DNA of 64,000 nucleotides, from positions 434,001 to 498,000 of the forward strand of contig NZ_JAVKTS010000003.1 in the NCBI RefSeq assembly GCF_031460495.1. The letters run 5' to 3'. This document shows, one piece after another, positions 37,821 through 47,774 of the stretch. Origin of the DNA: Tissierella sp. (lineage in GTDB: Bacteria > Bacillota > Clostridia > Tissierellales > Tissierellaceae). The stretch's first letter is position 1. Each line of letters starts with the position of its first letter. The notes below the pieces were generated by a model that worked only from the letters and a program-made list of their open reading frames with translations, searched no databases and was not told the DNA's origin. The translations under genes were made by a program, and so were the position numbers.

Positions 37821-37858
37821 TATGTTAGAAATTTTTCTTACATAGTTGAATTATATCA
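37821..37858 (-). promoter_or_regulatory. Promoter and leader inverted repeat of the MCP-SBP gene
   Basis: Minus strand extended -10 TGATATAAT (37850-37858), with no good -35. Just downstream is an imperfect inverted repeat TATGTTAGAA/TTCTTACATA (37821-37844) in the leader. One arm includes GTTAGA, the half-site seen at opp, but the full palindrome is absent. Confidence 0.4.
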
Positions 37859-37975
37859 TATGCTACATTTAAAGGAAAGGAAAAATCAGATTCAACTTCC
37901 ATTACTTCTTTACTCAAATAAACAAAAAATCATGGAAGAATTCCACGGCTCTTTGCTTAATTTTACATTTATAAT

Positions 37976-38005
37976 GAAAATGGACAGATTATCTGTCCAT
38001 TTTTT
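37976..38005 (-). terminator. Terminator of the Cache chemoreceptor gene
   Basis: AATGGACAGAT / ATCTGTCCATT, a perfect stem with almost no loop, just past the stop at 38009. The longer T run is on the plus strand, with ATTTTCATTAT on the minus strand. Confidence 0.65.
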
Positions 38006-38008
38006 TAT

Positions 38009-40054
38009 TTACATTTGAATTTTAGTCACTAAATCTCTTAAATCCATTGCTAATTGAGATAAGGATTCAGAGGATGAAGCAATTTCTTCCATGGAAGCTG
38101 TTTGTTCCTGTGTTGCTGCAGATATGTTTTGAATACTATCATTTATACCTTTGGTCATGCCTTCAATAGATTGAGTTGCATTTACTGCATTCTCAGTTCC
38201 TTCTGCTACTTGATTTATAGCCTTAGCTATATTTTCTACCTGTACAACTACTTTATCTATTGAAGTGGAAATTTGATTAAAGTACTCTGTGGCCTCTTTT
38301 ACAGTAACCATGCCTTTTCCAATTTCTGAATTACTTAATTCCATATTATAATTAGCTTTTACTATTATATTGTGATTTTCCTTTATGATATTATCTATTC
38401 TTCCTGTTGATGTTGAAGTCTCTTCAGCTAATTTTCTAATCTCATCAGCTACTACAGAGAAGCCTCTACCAGCATCTCCTGCTCTCGCAGCTTCTATGGC
38501 AGCATTTAATGCTAATAAATTTGTTTGTTCTGCAATAGATCTAATTACATTAATTATTTCATCCATCTCACGAGAACTATTATCTACTTCTTTTAAAGAA
38601 TCTTTTACTTCTTCCGAACTTTTTACAATATTATTCATTTGCATATCAGTTTCTTCCATTTTAGACTTCCCAATATTAGTCTTATCTGATACCTCATTAC
38701 TTAAACTATCTATTGCCTCTGCATTGCTGCTTATTTCTTGAATTTGTGCAGCTATTTCTTCCATATATGATGTAACATTTAATATGTCATTTAATTGATT
38801 TTCAGAGTTTATGGCAATTTCAGATGAGTTTTCAGCCATATTTGTAGCAGCAGAAGTAGATTCCTCTGATATTGCCGTCAACTCCTCTGAAGAAGAAGCC
38901 ACATATTCAGCAGATACACTAATATTTGCAGCGAAGTCCCTCAGATTTTCAATTACGATTTTATTGGCTCGTCCTATTTCTCCTATTTCATCTTTTCTAT
39001 TTAAAATCTTAGGATTTACATCTCTATTAATATTTAATTGTGCGATTTCCTTCATATTTTCAGTAATTTCTTTTATAGGCTTTACAATAGCATTACTTGT
39101 AAATAAGGAATATAGTGCACCACCAATTACTGCAATTGCCATAATACCTATCATATATTTTTCCAATTTATCTATATCCTTATTCATTTCTTTTACATCA
39201 ATGGCAACTGCTACAGACCAACCATTGATACCTAATGGTGTATAACTAGCATATCTCATTTTACCATCATAAAAGTACTCATCTACAGCTGATTCGCCAT
39301 TAACCATTCTTTGGAATACTTCCATTAATCCTTTATACTCTGGAATTTCTTTCATTTTTTCTATTGTAATCGCTCCAGATTCAACTACCTCCGGAATATG
39401 ATAAGCAATCATCTCACCTTTTTCATTAACTAAATAAGCATCTCCTGTTTCTCCAAAACTTATATCATTAACAATATCATAAATCTCCTCAGCAAGTTTA
39501 GCCCCTTGCAACACTCCAACAATCCTGCCATTATATGTAATAGGTGTAGCAATTGGTAGTACAACTTCTCCTGTTACCCTACTTTTAATTGCTCCAGACA
39601 CAACAGTTTGTCCACTTTTAGCTATTTTAAAGTGTTCCCTGTCTGAAATATTAGTAGTTTCACCAGTTTCTAATTTCATGTTTCCATTTAAATCTACTAT
39701 GTATAATTCTGTATATCCTAATTTAATCTTTTCTTCGTTTATAGCTTTAAACTTCTCCTCCAAGCTTACTTCTGGATCAGCTATTTTATCCCGACTAGCA
39801 GAACCTTCTATAGCTATTAAAAATTTATCTATTTTCTCATATATTAGTCTCCCTGAATCATGAGCCCTATTGGTTAAAATCTGATTCATATGATTTTCTA
39901 TGCTTGTACTAAATAGAAAATAGGATATGAATCCCATAGATAATGATACAATCAATAAAATTAATACATTTGATATAATCATCCTTGACTTCAAAGTATT
40001 AAGTTTAATAATTGACTTTTTTTGTTCTTTTAATTTACTTCTTTCTCTCTTCAT
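38009..40054 (-). CDS. Methyl-accepting chemotaxis protein with Cache sensor
   Basis: 681 residues. A basic N-terminal tail (1-24), membrane helix 25-48, an extracellular dCache-type domain (about 50-298, with [15 protein letters not shown] and [16 protein letters not shown]), second helix about 301-320, HAMP (322-375), and a signalling domain with tip [33 protein letters not shown]. Cache domains of this type often bind amino acids or carboxylates; the ligand is not deducible. It relays to CheA/CheW, which lie outside this window. AAGGGG precedes the ATG. Confidence 0.95.
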   Translation of the reverse strand: MKRERSKLKEQKKSIIKLNTLKSRMIISNVLILLIVSLSMGFISYFLFSTSIENHMNQILTNRAHDSGRLIYEKIDKFLIAIEGSASRDKIADPEVSLEEKFKAINEEKIKLGYTELYIVDLNGNMKLETGETTNISDREHFKIAKSGQTVVSGAIKSRVTGEVVLPIATPITYNGRIVGVLQGAKLAEEIYDIVNDISFGETGDAYLVNEKGEMIAYHIPEVVESGAITIEKMKEIPEYKGLMEVFQRMVNGESAVDEYFYDGKMRYASYTPLGINGWSVAVAIDVKEMNKDIDKLEKYMIGIMAIAVIGGALYSLFTSNAIVKPIKEITENMKEIAQLNINRDVNPKILNRKDEIGEIGRANKIVIENLRDFAANISVSAEYVASSSEELTAISEESTSAATNMAENSSEIAINSENQLNDILNVTSYMEEIAAQIQEISSNAEAIDSLSNEVSDKTNIGKSKMEETDMQMNNIVKSSEEVKDSLKEVDNSSREMDEIINVIRSIAEQTNLLALNAAIEAARAGDAGRGFSVVADEIRKLAEETSTSTGRIDNIIKENHNIIVKANYNMELSNSEIGKGMVTVKEATEYFNQISTSIDKVVVQVENIAKAINQVAEGTENAVNATQSIEGMTKGINDSIQNISAATQEQTASMEEIASSSESLSQLAMDLRDLVTKIQM

Positions 40055-40214
40055 TTTACATCCCCTTTTTGTTTTTATATTTATGTATATAAATTAAAGC
40101 ACATACTAGAATAGTGTAACACTTTTTCCCAATATTTACCATTTATTTTTAAACCCTGCCTCCATGGTTAATCTTTTCCACATTTTGCCGATAAATATTA
40201 TAGAGGTGATGATA

Positions 40215-40757
40215 ATGAAAATAGAAAATGTTCAACCAACACCAGCTATAGTTAGGCCTAAAAAAGTAGAATCTGAGAAAAAGGCTCCAGTAAAAGCTGA
40301 AGTAAAAGAAGCTCCAGCAGCAGTCTATGAAAAGACAGAAAGTAAAGAGACATCTCATGTCTATGACAAAAATACAATTGCAAGGTTGAAAAGAGATAGT
40401 CAACAAGCTCATGCCCATCTTATACGATTAGTAGAAGATATGCTAAGACGCCAAGGAAAAACTCTTAATCTACTATCTGATGATGAAATCGTAGAAGTGG
40501 ATGAGACTGCAAGACAAGAGGCAGCAGCACTAATAGGCCCCGATGGACCATTAGGTGCAGAAGCAGTAAGTCAAAGATTAGTAGACTTTGCCATAGCTAT
40601 ATCAGGTGGGGATAAATCCAAAGCAGACACTCTTAGGTCAGCTATTGAACAAGGCTTCAAAGAAGCAGAAAAAATCCTAGGGGAACTTCCTGAGATATCA
40701 AAGGAAACCTATAAATTAACTATGGAAAAATTTGATGCTTGGGTAAATGCAGAATAA
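40215..40757 (+). CDS. DUF5610-like protein, 180 aa
   Basis: Start ATG 40215 (GAGG eight bases upstream); the upstream in-frame codons from 40164 lack a ribosome site. An N-terminal Lys/Glu/Pro/Ala-rich stretch (10-50, KKAPVKAEVKEAPAAVYEK) looks disordered. The C-terminal half, SQRLVDFAIAISGGDKSKADTLRSAIEQGFKEAEKILGELPEIS, fits what I remember of DUF5610, a family found near flagellar and secretion genes, with unknown role. No signal peptide or membrane segment. Single gene with a strong terminator, between a chemoreceptor and an aminopeptidase. Confidence 0.7.
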   Translation: MKIENVQPTPAIVRPKKVESEKKAPVKAEVKEAPAAVYEKTESKETSHVYDKNTIARLKRDSQQAHAHLIRLVEDMLRRQGKTLNLLSDDEIVEVDETARQEAAALIGPDGPLGAEAVSQRLVDFAIAISGGDKSKADTLRSAIEQGFKEAEKILGELPEISKETYKLTMEKFDAWVNAE

Positions 40758-40759
40758 TT

Positions 40760-40806
40760 AAAAGACATATCTATTGGAGGGCAACCCCTTAGATATGTCT
40801 TTTTTT
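40760..40806 (+). terminator. Terminator of the DUF5610-like gene
   Basis: AAAGACATATCT and AGATATGTCTTT arms enclosing a smaller GGGG/CCCC-type inner stem, then a T run. Confidence 0.8.
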
Positions 40807-40817
40807 ATTTATCTTAT

Positions 40818-42245
40818 CTAATTTTTATAAAATACATTATATCCTTTATAAGTCATATATACATCTGCCTTACTTGCTATTTCATAAGGAGCATGCACAC
40901 TTAGTAGAGGAACTCCACAATCTACTACTTCCATTCCATATTTTGCAAGTATATAGGCAATTGTGCCTCCACCACCTTGGTCAACCTTACCTAACTCTCC
41001 CATCTGCCAAACTATATTATTATCATTAAATATCTTTCTAATTTTACCTAGGTATTCTGAGTTAGCATCATTAGATCCGCCTTTTCCCCTAACGCCAGTA
41101 TATTTCACCAAAGTTATACCATTTCCTATAAATGGTGAGTTTTTCTTGTCTAATACTTCAGGATAATTAGGATCAAAACCAGCTAATGTATCAGCAGAAA
41201 GCACACAAGAATTTGCTAATGCTCTTTTCACTATAAGCTCAGAATAATTATCTTCAGTCATATCTATTAATTCGGAAACCATGTTTTCAAAGAACATTGA
41301 TTCCATACTAGTATTTCCAACACTACCGATTTCTTCTTTGTCCACGAATAATGCAACTGATGTTTTATTTGGATTATCTATATCTAATATAGCTTTCATA
41401 GAAGTAAAAGCACAGACTCTGTCGTCTTGGCCATATCCTCCAACCATAGACCTATCTATTCCTACATCCCTAGACTTTCCAGCAGGAACTATTTCAAATT
41501 CAGCAGTAGTGAAATCTTCTTCTGTCATGCCATATTTTTCATTGAGGATATTTAATACATTTAACTTAACTTTTTCGCTTAAATCCCCATCAGCATATGG
41601 AATGCTTCCGATTAAAACATTTAAGCCTTCTCCAGTAATTCCTTCATCCATTTTCTTGCCCATTTGGTCCTTAGCTAAATGTGGAAGTAAGTCAGTTATG
41701 AAAAATACTGGATCATTTTCATCTTCACCTATTACTATGTCAATTTTTTCTCCATTTGAATTTACTACGACTCCATGTAAAGCCAATGGCAAGGTTACCC
41801 ATTGATACTTCTTTATTCCACCATAATAGTGAGTCTTTAACAAGGCAAAATCTGAATCTTCATAAAGGGGAAATTGCTTTAAATCTATCCTTGGAGCATC
41901 TAAATGGGAACCAATTATATTCATTCCCTTTTCAAGCTTCTCTTGTCCTAATACAAATAGAGCAACAGCCTTGTCTTTATTATTTGCATATATCTTCATA
42001 CCTGGAGTAGGTTTTGTTCCTTTTTCTCTTATTTCCTCTATTGATATATAACCATTTTCCTTAGCTACCCTTATTATTTCTCTTGCAGCTTCTCTTTCTG
42101 TTTTACCTTTATCTAGGAAATTCTTGTATTCTTCATTTATAGCAAAAGCCTTTTCTCTTTCACTATTGTCCATGATTTCCCATACATTTTTCCATTTGTG
42201 AGTTAATCTTTCTTGTAGTTTCTTGCCTTCTGTTTTTTCAGTCAT
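40818..42245 (-). CDS. M18 family aminopeptidase (aspartyl aminopeptidase type)
   Basis: 475 residues. M18 enzymes are dodecameric zinc aminopeptidases that prefer N-terminal acidic residues. Metal-ligand motifs: IIGSHLDAPR (first His-Asp), DKEEIGSVG (Glu pair), and LLSVHAPYEIASKADV (C-terminal His). No signal peptide. AGGAGGGG precedes the ATG. It is 24 bases downstream of the Xaa-Pro peptidase gene, so the two are probably one peptide-degrading operon. Confidence 0.94.
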   Translation of the reverse strand: MTEKTEGKKLQERLTHKWKNVWEIMDNSEREKAFAINEEYKNFLDKGKTEREAAREIIRVAKENGYISIEEIREKGTKPTPGMKIYANNKDKAVALFVLGQEKLEKGMNIIGSHLDAPRIDLKQFPLYEDSDFALLKTHYYGGIKKYQWVTLPLALHGVVVNSNGEKIDIVIGEDENDPVFFITDLLPHLAKDQMGKKMDEGITGEGLNVLIGSIPYADGDLSEKVKLNVLNILNEKYGMTEEDFTTAEFEIVPAGKSRDVGIDRSMVGGYGQDDRVCAFTSMKAILDIDNPNKTSVALFVDKEEIGSVGNTSMESMFFENMVSELIDMTEDNYSELIVKRALANSCVLSADTLAGFDPNYPEVLDKKNSPFIGNGITLVKYTGVRGKGGSNDANSEYLGKIRKIFNDNNIVWQMGELGKVDQGGGGTIAYILAKYGMEVVDCGVPLLSVHAPYEIASKADVYMTYKGYNVFYKN

Positions 42246-42268
42246 TCTTTTACCCCTCCTAAATTGTA

Positions 42269-43510
42269 TTATCTATTCATAGCTGCTTCTATTTCTTCTA
42301 CAGTTTTTATAATGTAATGAGATAGATTTTCGCATCCATTTTCCGTAATCAATAGATCATCTTCTATTCTTATGCCTATTCCCTCTTCTTCAATATAAAG
42401 CCCTGGTTCATTGGTGATTACCATACCTGGCTTTAGCTCAGTATTATATGGCCCTACATCATGGGTATCTGCCCCTAAATAATGTGATACACCGTGGAAA
42501 TAGTATTTGGAGATTTCTTTGTCCTCCTTAATTAATCCTAATTCCTTACAACCTTCAGCTAGAACCTTTTTAGCAATTTCATTTAATTCTCTAAAAGCTA
42601 GTCCTGGTTTTGCAGCTTCTTCTACAGCTTTTTGTGCTGTTAAAACAATATTATAAATCTCTTTTTGTCTATCTGTGAACTTGCCATTCACAGGGAATGT
42701 ACGACTTATATCACCATTGTAATACTTATACTGAGCTCCCAAATCAAATAATATTAAATCTCCATCATTAGCTTTAGAATCGTTATCTACATAATGAAGG
42801 ATAGTAGCATTTTTCCCACATGCAGCTATGGTTTCAAAAGCTTTGTTTCTTACACCATTTTTCTTTAAAGTAAAATCAAAATATGCTTCGATCTCATATT
42901 CCATCATACCTGGCTTAATATTTTCTACCATGTTCATTATACCTTCATTGGTGATTTCAATTGCTTTTCTAATTAAATCAATCTCATCCTTTGATTTAAT
43001 TAGCCTTAGTTCCGTTATATCATGGTAGATATTTTTTATTTCTATATATGGATATCTTTCTTTTATCATCTTTGCAAATTCTTGGGACTCTGTAGTTGTT
43101 CTTCTGATTTCTTGTCTTTCTAAGTCTAAGTATATCTTTTCTATATTATTCCTGTTGAGAATAGAGCCAATAGTTCCTTCAAAGCTATCTAGGTATTCAA
43201 TATTGTCTATGCCCGATGCTTCCTTGGCTTCATCCTCAGTAATTGTAGCTCCTACCCATTTAGCCATAACTGGGTCTGGTCTCTCAATGAATAATTTCTC
43301 TGAAACTTTTCCATCAATCTTACTAATTAAAAGAATGACTTTGTCCTTATCAATACCTGATAAATAATAGAAATTTCTATTAGGTATAAATTGATATAGT
43401 TCATCAGCAGACTTATATGGAGCCTTATCTGCAAATAATAGCAAGATACTATCATTTGCTAAATTCTCTTCTAATTGTTTTCTGTTTTTTGTAAAGAATT
43501 CTTTATTCAT
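42269..43510 (-). CDS. Aminopeptidase P family (M24B Xaa-Pro peptidase)
   Basis: 413 residues from ATG 43510, supported by GGGGGA; the longer frame to 43558 has no ribosome site. The N-terminal creatinase-like domain (1-175) is followed by the pita-bread catalytic domain with metal ligands in LILFDLGAQYKYYNGDISRTFPV, HGVSHYLGADTHDVG, GMVITNEPGLYIEEEGIGIRIEDDLLI. It removes N-terminal residues preceding proline, finishing peptides that other aminopeptidases cannot cut. First gene of the pair with M18. Confidence 0.94.
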   Translation of the reverse strand: MNKEFFTKNRKQLEENLANDSILLLFADKAPYKSADELYQFIPNRNFYYLSGIDKDKVILLISKIDGKVSEKLFIERPDPVMAKWVGATITEDEAKEASGIDNIEYLDSFEGTIGSILNRNNIEKIYLDLERQEIRRTTTESQEFAKMIKERYPYIEIKNIYHDITELRLIKSKDEIDLIRKAIEITNEGIMNMVENIKPGMMEYEIEAYFDFTLKKNGVRNKAFETIAACGKNATILHYVDNDSKANDGDLILFDLGAQYKYYNGDISRTFPVNGKFTDRQKEIYNIVLTAQKAVEEAAKPGLAFRELNEIAKKVLAEGCKELGLIKEDKEISKYYFHGVSHYLGADTHDVGPYNTELKPGMVITNEPGLYIEEEGIGIRIEDDLLITENGCENLSHYIIKTVEEIEAAMNR

Positions 43511-43588
43511 ATCTATCCCCCAATTATTTATGATTTTAATTAATTGTAGATTATGCACTACTAAATTATACCATAAAATAAATAATTA

Positions 43589-43900
43589 TTATAAATTTTC
43601 TCTTATATGAAACTTGCCTTTATTACTAACTAATTTTTCAATTACCTTGGCAACATCTTCTTGATCAATATCCTTGTTCTCTACATAGGAAATATTTCCA
43701 TCTTTTACTAATCGATCTATACTTTTAAGGGATACTCCTGTTTCCATAATAATCTCCATAATAGTAGACGCTGGATGTTCCCTTATATATTCCATAATCA
43801 AATTATTTTCTTTTCCTATCTTTTCATTACAATCCATACAATATGGTTTGCCATCTTTTTCAAACATCTTGCCACAACTTTTACAGATTTCATATGCCAC
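43589..43900 (-). CDS. Short YvyF-like (TIGR03826-type) zinc-ribbon protein
   Basis: 103 residues from GTG 43900 (GGGG eight bases upstream; a GTG at 43909 overlaps that site). One zinc ribbon CKSCGKMF...YCMDC, then a helix-turn-helix-like segment (LIMEYIREHPASTIMEIIMETGVSLKSIDRLVKDG). It closely mirrors the first two-thirds of the yvyF-like protein at 62795-63208 but lacks that protein's second ribbon CEKCG...FCEKC. The paralogue lies in the flagellar operon, so this one may have a related, unknown regulatory role. Separate small gene with no clear promoter. Confidence 0.7.
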   Translation of the reverse strand: MAYEICKSCGKMFEKDGKPYCMDCNEKIGKENNLIMEYIREHPASTIMEIIMETGVSLKSIDRLVKDGNISYVENKDIDQEDVAKVIEKLVSNKGKFHIRENL

Positions 43901-43965
43901 GATATTCACCCCAAATATTTTTTTCTTATGTATTTTACCAATATTAGTATTATATCATATAATTG

Positions 43966-44000
43966 AATAATAAAAGAACAGAATTATCTGTCCTTTATAG
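43966..44000 (-). terminator. Terminator of yjfB
   Basis: Minus strand GGACAGA, loop TAAT, TCTGTTC, then TTTTATTATT. It overlaps the last codons of the gene. Confidence 0.65.
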
Positions 44001-44192
44001 TCTGATGTCAATATTGCCACCTAAATTAGGTGTGATTGATTGTTCCATTACTTTTGTATTTGCTGCCAGTATTTGAATCATATCAGTCATTTGTGATTGG
44101 CTTGAATCCATTACCACCTCTAGTACTGAAACTCCTATTTCTTGACTCAATTTCATTTGGCTAAGTGATGTTGATAATGCAGCTATGTCCAT
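43995..44192 (-). CDS. yjfB: YjfB family putative motility protein
   Basis: 64 or 65 residues from ATG 44192, preceded by AAAGGAGG; the longer frame to 44234 has no ribosome site. The sequence MDIAALSTSLSQMKLSQEIGVSVLEVVMDSSQSQMTDMIQIL is the whole YjfB-motility family (PF14070). Members are small proteins found with flagellar genes in Firmicutes, often in the sigma-D regulon; molecular role unknown. Here it stands between the short YvyF-like gene and the fliB/pse operon. I could not find a convincing sigma-D promoter above it. Confidence 0.85.
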   Translation of the reverse strand: MDIAALSTSLSQMKLSQEIGVSVLEVVMDSSQSQMTDMIQILAANTKVMEQSITPNLGGNIDIRL

Positions 44193-44423
44193 GGATTGAC
44201 CTCCTTTGGTTATATATACCCTAAACTGATTCAAACTTATGAACTACATCTTTTAATTCCATAACTTAGTGCCTTTTATCCTTGCTCTACCTTACCAAAT
44301 ATATAAGTTCTATAAATTCCTCAAGAATATCAATTAATGATTGTCTATGGTTTACTATTTTAATATTTATTATTTTTTATATTAGTTTTTATTAACTCCT
44401 CTAATGCATTTATATGATATACC

Positions 44424-44455
44424 AGACAGTAGATTAAATAATTTAACTGCTGTCT
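44424..44455. repeat. Imperfect inverted repeat downstream of fliB
   Basis: Arms beginning AGACAG and ending CTGTCT pair over about 13 of 16 positions, around a TTAAAT/ATTTAA centre. No U run on either strand, so I do not call it a terminator, although it lies 20-50 bases past the fliB stop. The rest of the 44193-44472 gap shows nothing I can name. Confidence 0.4.
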
Positions 44456-44472
44456 ATTATCTCGCCTAATAT

Positions 44473-45714
44473 CTAGTTCTTAGATAATATCGTCATATAT
44501 GCAAGCGTATCTAGACCATTTTCCTTTATTAGATTAATAATTGATTGAATGTATTGGTTATTGTGTAATATAACTTTTGAAAACGATTGTATTAATTTTA
44601 ATGTAAGTTCGTCATTTAATCCCTTGTGGTATCCCGCCATACCTATAAGGTGTAATTTTATCATTCCATAGATGACACAAAGAAAAATATAAGAATCCCA
44701 TATACTTGCAAAACCTCCAAAAGGCATCATCCCTCTAAAATATTCATTTACAAGAAAGTTCTCTAAAATATATTCTTTCTCTTCTAAATAGTCCTTTAGA
44801 TAGTTAGTGTAAGTTTCTTCATACTTCTTTATCGTAGTTTCTATTTTCTCATCTTCTGTATTTTCTAGACCTAGTAAAGTTTCATTAAGGCACTCCATAT
44901 ATCTTCCATTTAAACTTCCAATTAATAGTCTTTCATTTATCATTGTTTCTAATATCTTTAATTGAATTTCAATTTTGGAAGGAACTTTATTAAGCTCATC
45001 CTTAAAGCTTCCTCTGTCAATCATTTGTGCAAGAGATTCTAGAGTCTTAGGTATATCATGAGTTTTATACATCTTGTATAATCCTTCAATTCTATTGTTA
45101 ACGATGCCCAGTAAAATAAGTCTTTCTGAAATGCTATAGTTCCTATCTTGAAGTAAGGATATGCAAAATAGTCGAATATCCCAAAAGTATCTTTCAGGTT
45201 TATTATAAAACATATGCCCTTCTGTATCAAATCTTGAATTTATCATAATTCTTAAATCTTTATCTTCTTGTATTTGTTCAAAAGAAATTCCTTTTGGGTT
45301 TAAGAGTGCTAATCTTGCTATCTCAGGACAAGATATCGTTGCACTACGCTCAAGTTTTCCATCTATCCTATTTGTAAATCTAGGATATGAAGCACAGATA
45401 TCAGATAGATGTTCTTCTCCCAAGATACCTTGAATCTTACAGAGCCTACTTTCATCTAAAAAAGGGCATCTGTCTAACTCATCCATTACTATTCTCCCAT
45501 AAAACTCATCAGACTTATTATTATGGGATCTTCTAACCATAGATTTAAATATAGGCTTTAGTTCCATATTGTTACTTCTTTTATAATTTTGATATCTCTT
45601 TTTATCTAAAGATACTGTCCATCCAATACAACAACTATCTTCACATTCTGAACCAATACATCTAAATTGTTTCATATATTCTGGTATTAATATCATCCTT
45701 TTATGTTGTTCCAT
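44473..45714 (-). CDS. fliB: Flagellin lysine-N-methylase FliB
   Basis: 413 residues. FliB methylates surface lysines of flagellin using S-adenosylmethionine, probably at an iron-sulfur centre. The N-terminus carries the conserved cysteine cluster FRCIGSECEDSCCIGW (C19, C24, C28, C29), with further cysteines in DELDRCPFLDESRLCKIQGILG and YPRF downstream, the pattern of the FliB/YkgJ-like zinc or iron cluster family. AGGAG precedes the ATG. Last gene of the pseB-C-F-H-I-G-fliB run, so flagellin methylation and glycosylation are encoded together. Confidence 0.92.
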   Translation of the reverse strand: MEQHKRMILIPEYMKQFRCIGSECEDSCCIGWTVSLDKKRYQNYKRSNNMELKPIFKSMVRRSHNNKSDEFYGRIVMDELDRCPFLDESRLCKIQGILGEEHLSDICASYPRFTNRIDGKLERSATISCPEIARLALLNPKGISFEQIQEDKDLRIMINSRFDTEGHMFYNKPERYFWDIRLFCISLLQDRNYSISERLILLGIVNNRIEGLYKMYKTHDIPKTLESLAQMIDRGSFKDELNKVPSKIEIQLKILETMINERLLIGSLNGRYMECLNETLLGLENTEDEKIETTIKKYEETYTNYLKDYLEEKEYILENFLVNEYFRGMMPFGGFASIWDSYIFLCVIYGMIKLHLIGMAGYHKGLNDELTLKLIQSFSKVILHNNQYIQSIINLIKENGLDTLAYMTILSKN

Positions 45715-45765
45715 TAAATCAGCTCCTCACTATCTTAAAAAATAAGTGTTTATTATTAGATTTAT

Positions 45766-46740
45766 CTATATTCTTGATAACATTATTTTAGCAGTTGATA
45801 AAGTTGAGTAATTCCTCACCAAATCTAATGTTACATCTTTTAAAGTTATATTCTTATAACAATAACTTTCTATCAACCTATCTAAGCTATCATAGTCAAT
45901 CCTAGGATGCTTTCCTAAATAATTAACTCCCATATTACCCAACTCTTTACATATCAAATCCTGATTATCTGCTAGACTAAATATAATGGGAATACTTCTT
46001 TGAGATAATACCTCGTAGACAGTACTTCCTCCAGCAGTAATTACTATCCTTGAAGATGCTATATATTTTTTTATGCTACTCGGTTTGTATATTAACTCCA
46101 TATTTTCAGTCTTGATAGCTTCAATGTTTTTAATATAATCACTGTGATATCCAGGTCCAATTATAATCCTAGTCTTAATATCCAAGTTTTTGATTGCATC
46201 CATTATTTTAACTGTAATTCCATAATCATCTGTACCACCAGTTGTAATTAGAACTCCATCTTTTTCTATATCTTCATCTTGTTTTTCCCAATATTCTTCC
46301 TTCATTATTAAATACTTGGGTCCTAATAATTTTAATTGTCCTTCTATATCTGAGTATCCTATTCTTTCAGCATGGATATTCCCATTGTGGATAATATCTG
46401 GTATGGATGCATCATAGATGTCGTTGTTATCATCTATAATCATTAATTTAGTTTTTTCTTTTATTTTCTTAAGGTAATCATTATTTCCTAAATATGAATC
46501 AAATATGATTAAATCAATATTTAACTTGTCCATTATCATATAATCTTCTTCTAACTTATTGCTTATTATATATTTAAATTCAGTATCTTTTATTAAATTC
46601 TCTAGTTCTTGATTTAAGATGAAAATAATATTAGTATCTTCTTTTACTTGTCTGAGTGCAGTTGCTAGTGACAGACATCTATAGTAGTGCCCATATCCTA
46701 TACCTTTGCCTCCTAATACTCTGATTACTATGTTCTTCAT
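45766..46740 (-). CDS. pseG: PseG-type UDP-sugar hydrolase (pseudaminic acid pathway)
   Basis: 324 residues. PseG removes UDP from UDP-2,4-diacetamido-2,4,6-trideoxy-L-altrose, the fourth step to pseudaminic acid. The N-terminal motif GGKGIGYGHYYRCLSLATAL (glycine-rich loop with the catalytic histidine) and C-terminal SSRIVITAGGSTVYEVLSQRSIPIIF match the MurG-like GT-B fold of PseG. The ATG overlaps the pseI stop (ATGA), so they are coupled. All six pse steps are present in this operon. Confidence 0.9.
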   Translation of the reverse strand: MKNIVIRVLGGKGIGYGHYYRCLSLATALRQVKEDTNIIFILNQELENLIKDTEFKYIISNKLEEDYMIMDKLNIDLIIFDSYLGNNDYLKKIKEKTKLMIIDDNNDIYDASIPDIIHNGNIHAERIGYSDIEGQLKLLGPKYLIMKEEYWEKQDEDIEKDGVLITTGGTDDYGITVKIMDAIKNLDIKTRIIIGPGYHSDYIKNIEAIKTENMELIYKPSSIKKYIASSRIVITAGGSTVYEVLSQRSIPIIFSLADNQDLICKELGNMGVNYLGKHPRIDYDSLDRLIESYCYKNITLKDVTLDLVRNYSTLSTAKIMLSRI

Positions 46741-47753
46741 TCTATATGACTCCAGTCTACAGGAGTTCCTCTTTTTATATCTTTATTTACCTTCTTTCCT
46801 AATATGTCATTATAATGTCTTGGGTGCATCCCATATCCCGGTCTTATGGATCTCATGTTTTCTTCAGTTATTATATCCCCAGATTTAATATCTTCTGTGA
46901 AAAATAAGGATCTAGAAAAGCTTCTATTTTTTAAAGTCTTTTCATTTAAATTATAGTTCACATTGCCCAATGCTTTTTCTAGATTTCTTATTTCTTCTAC
47001 CATTGATTTAAATCCATCTATTTCCATTGAGAATTCTGCATCAGGTCCTCCAATATTTCTATCTAAGATTACATGTTTTTCTATAAAATTGGCACCTAAA
47101 GCTACTGCTCCAAGGGCTACTGTACTTCCCATTGAATGATCTGATAGCCCCACATTTACTCCAAATGTTTCTTTCATATTTGGTATTGTTAGTATATTCA
47201 TATCTTCATAGGGTGCCGGATATGAACTTGTACATTTTAATACAGTAATATTAGTATTTCCTGCATTTTTACATGTGTCTACTGCTTCTTTTATTTCTCC
47301 TATTGTGGCTATTCCTGTTGATATAATCACTGGTTTTCCCTTTGAAGCTACATATTCTATTAGTGGTATGTCAGTTATTTCAAAGGATGCTATTTTATAT
47401 GCTGGTGTATCTAAGCTTTCTAATAAATCTACTGCTGTCTTGTCAAATGGGGATGAAAAAATAGTAATTCCTACTTCTTTTGCATAATCAAAAAGTTCTT
47501 TATGCCATTCCCATGGAGTATATGCTTCTTGATATAATTTATATAATGTTGTTCCATCCCATAATGTCCCTTGTTTTATTTGGAAGTATTCGTTATCACA
47601 GTCCATTGTAATTGTATCTGCTGTATATGTCTGGATTTTTACTGCGTCTGCTCCTGCTTCTTTTATAGCTTTTATTGTATTTTTGGCTATTTGAATATCA
47701 TGTCCATGGTTGGCTGATATTTCTCCTACTATATAAACTTTATTATCAAACAT
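46737..47753 (-). CDS. pseI: Pseudaminic acid synthase (NeuB family)
   Basis: 338 residues. Condenses the 6-deoxy-altrose intermediate with phosphoenolpyruvate. N-terminal NeuB TIM barrel (IVGEISANHGHDIQIAKNTIKAIKEAGADAVKIQTYTADTITMD, then VLKCTSSYPAPYEDMNIL and VGLSDHSMGSTVALGAVALGA with metal-binding histidines) and a C-terminal SAF/antifreeze-like domain (about 280-338, RSLFFTEDIKSGDIITEENMRSIRPGYG). AGGGAG precedes the ATG. Overlaps pseG by four bases. Confidence 0.94.
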   Translation of the reverse strand: MFDNKVYIVGEISANHGHDIQIAKNTIKAIKEAGADAVKIQTYTADTITMDCDNEYFQIKQGTLWDGTTLYKLYQEAYTPWEWHKELFDYAKEVGITIFSSPFDKTAVDLLESLDTPAYKIASFEITDIPLIEYVASKGKPVIISTGIATIGEIKEAVDTCKNAGNTNITVLKCTSSYPAPYEDMNILTIPNMKETFGVNVGLSDHSMGSTVALGAVALGANFIEKHVILDRNIGGPDAEFSMEIDGFKSMVEEIRNLEKALGNVNYNLNEKTLKNRSFSRSLFFTEDIKSGDIITEENMRSIRPGYGMHPRHYNDILGKKVNKDIKRGTPVDWSHIE

Positions 47754-47774
47754 GAACTTTTACTCCCTTCATAA

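Noticed and set aside
40149-40418. Minus-strand ORF rich in Phe/Trp/Cys opposite the DUF5610-like gene
   Set aside because: Antisense shadow of a Lys/Ala-rich coding region; no ribosome site.
44424-44455. Inverted repeat after fliB as an intrinsic terminator
   Set aside because: Imperfect stem and no U run on either strand; listed only as a repeat.
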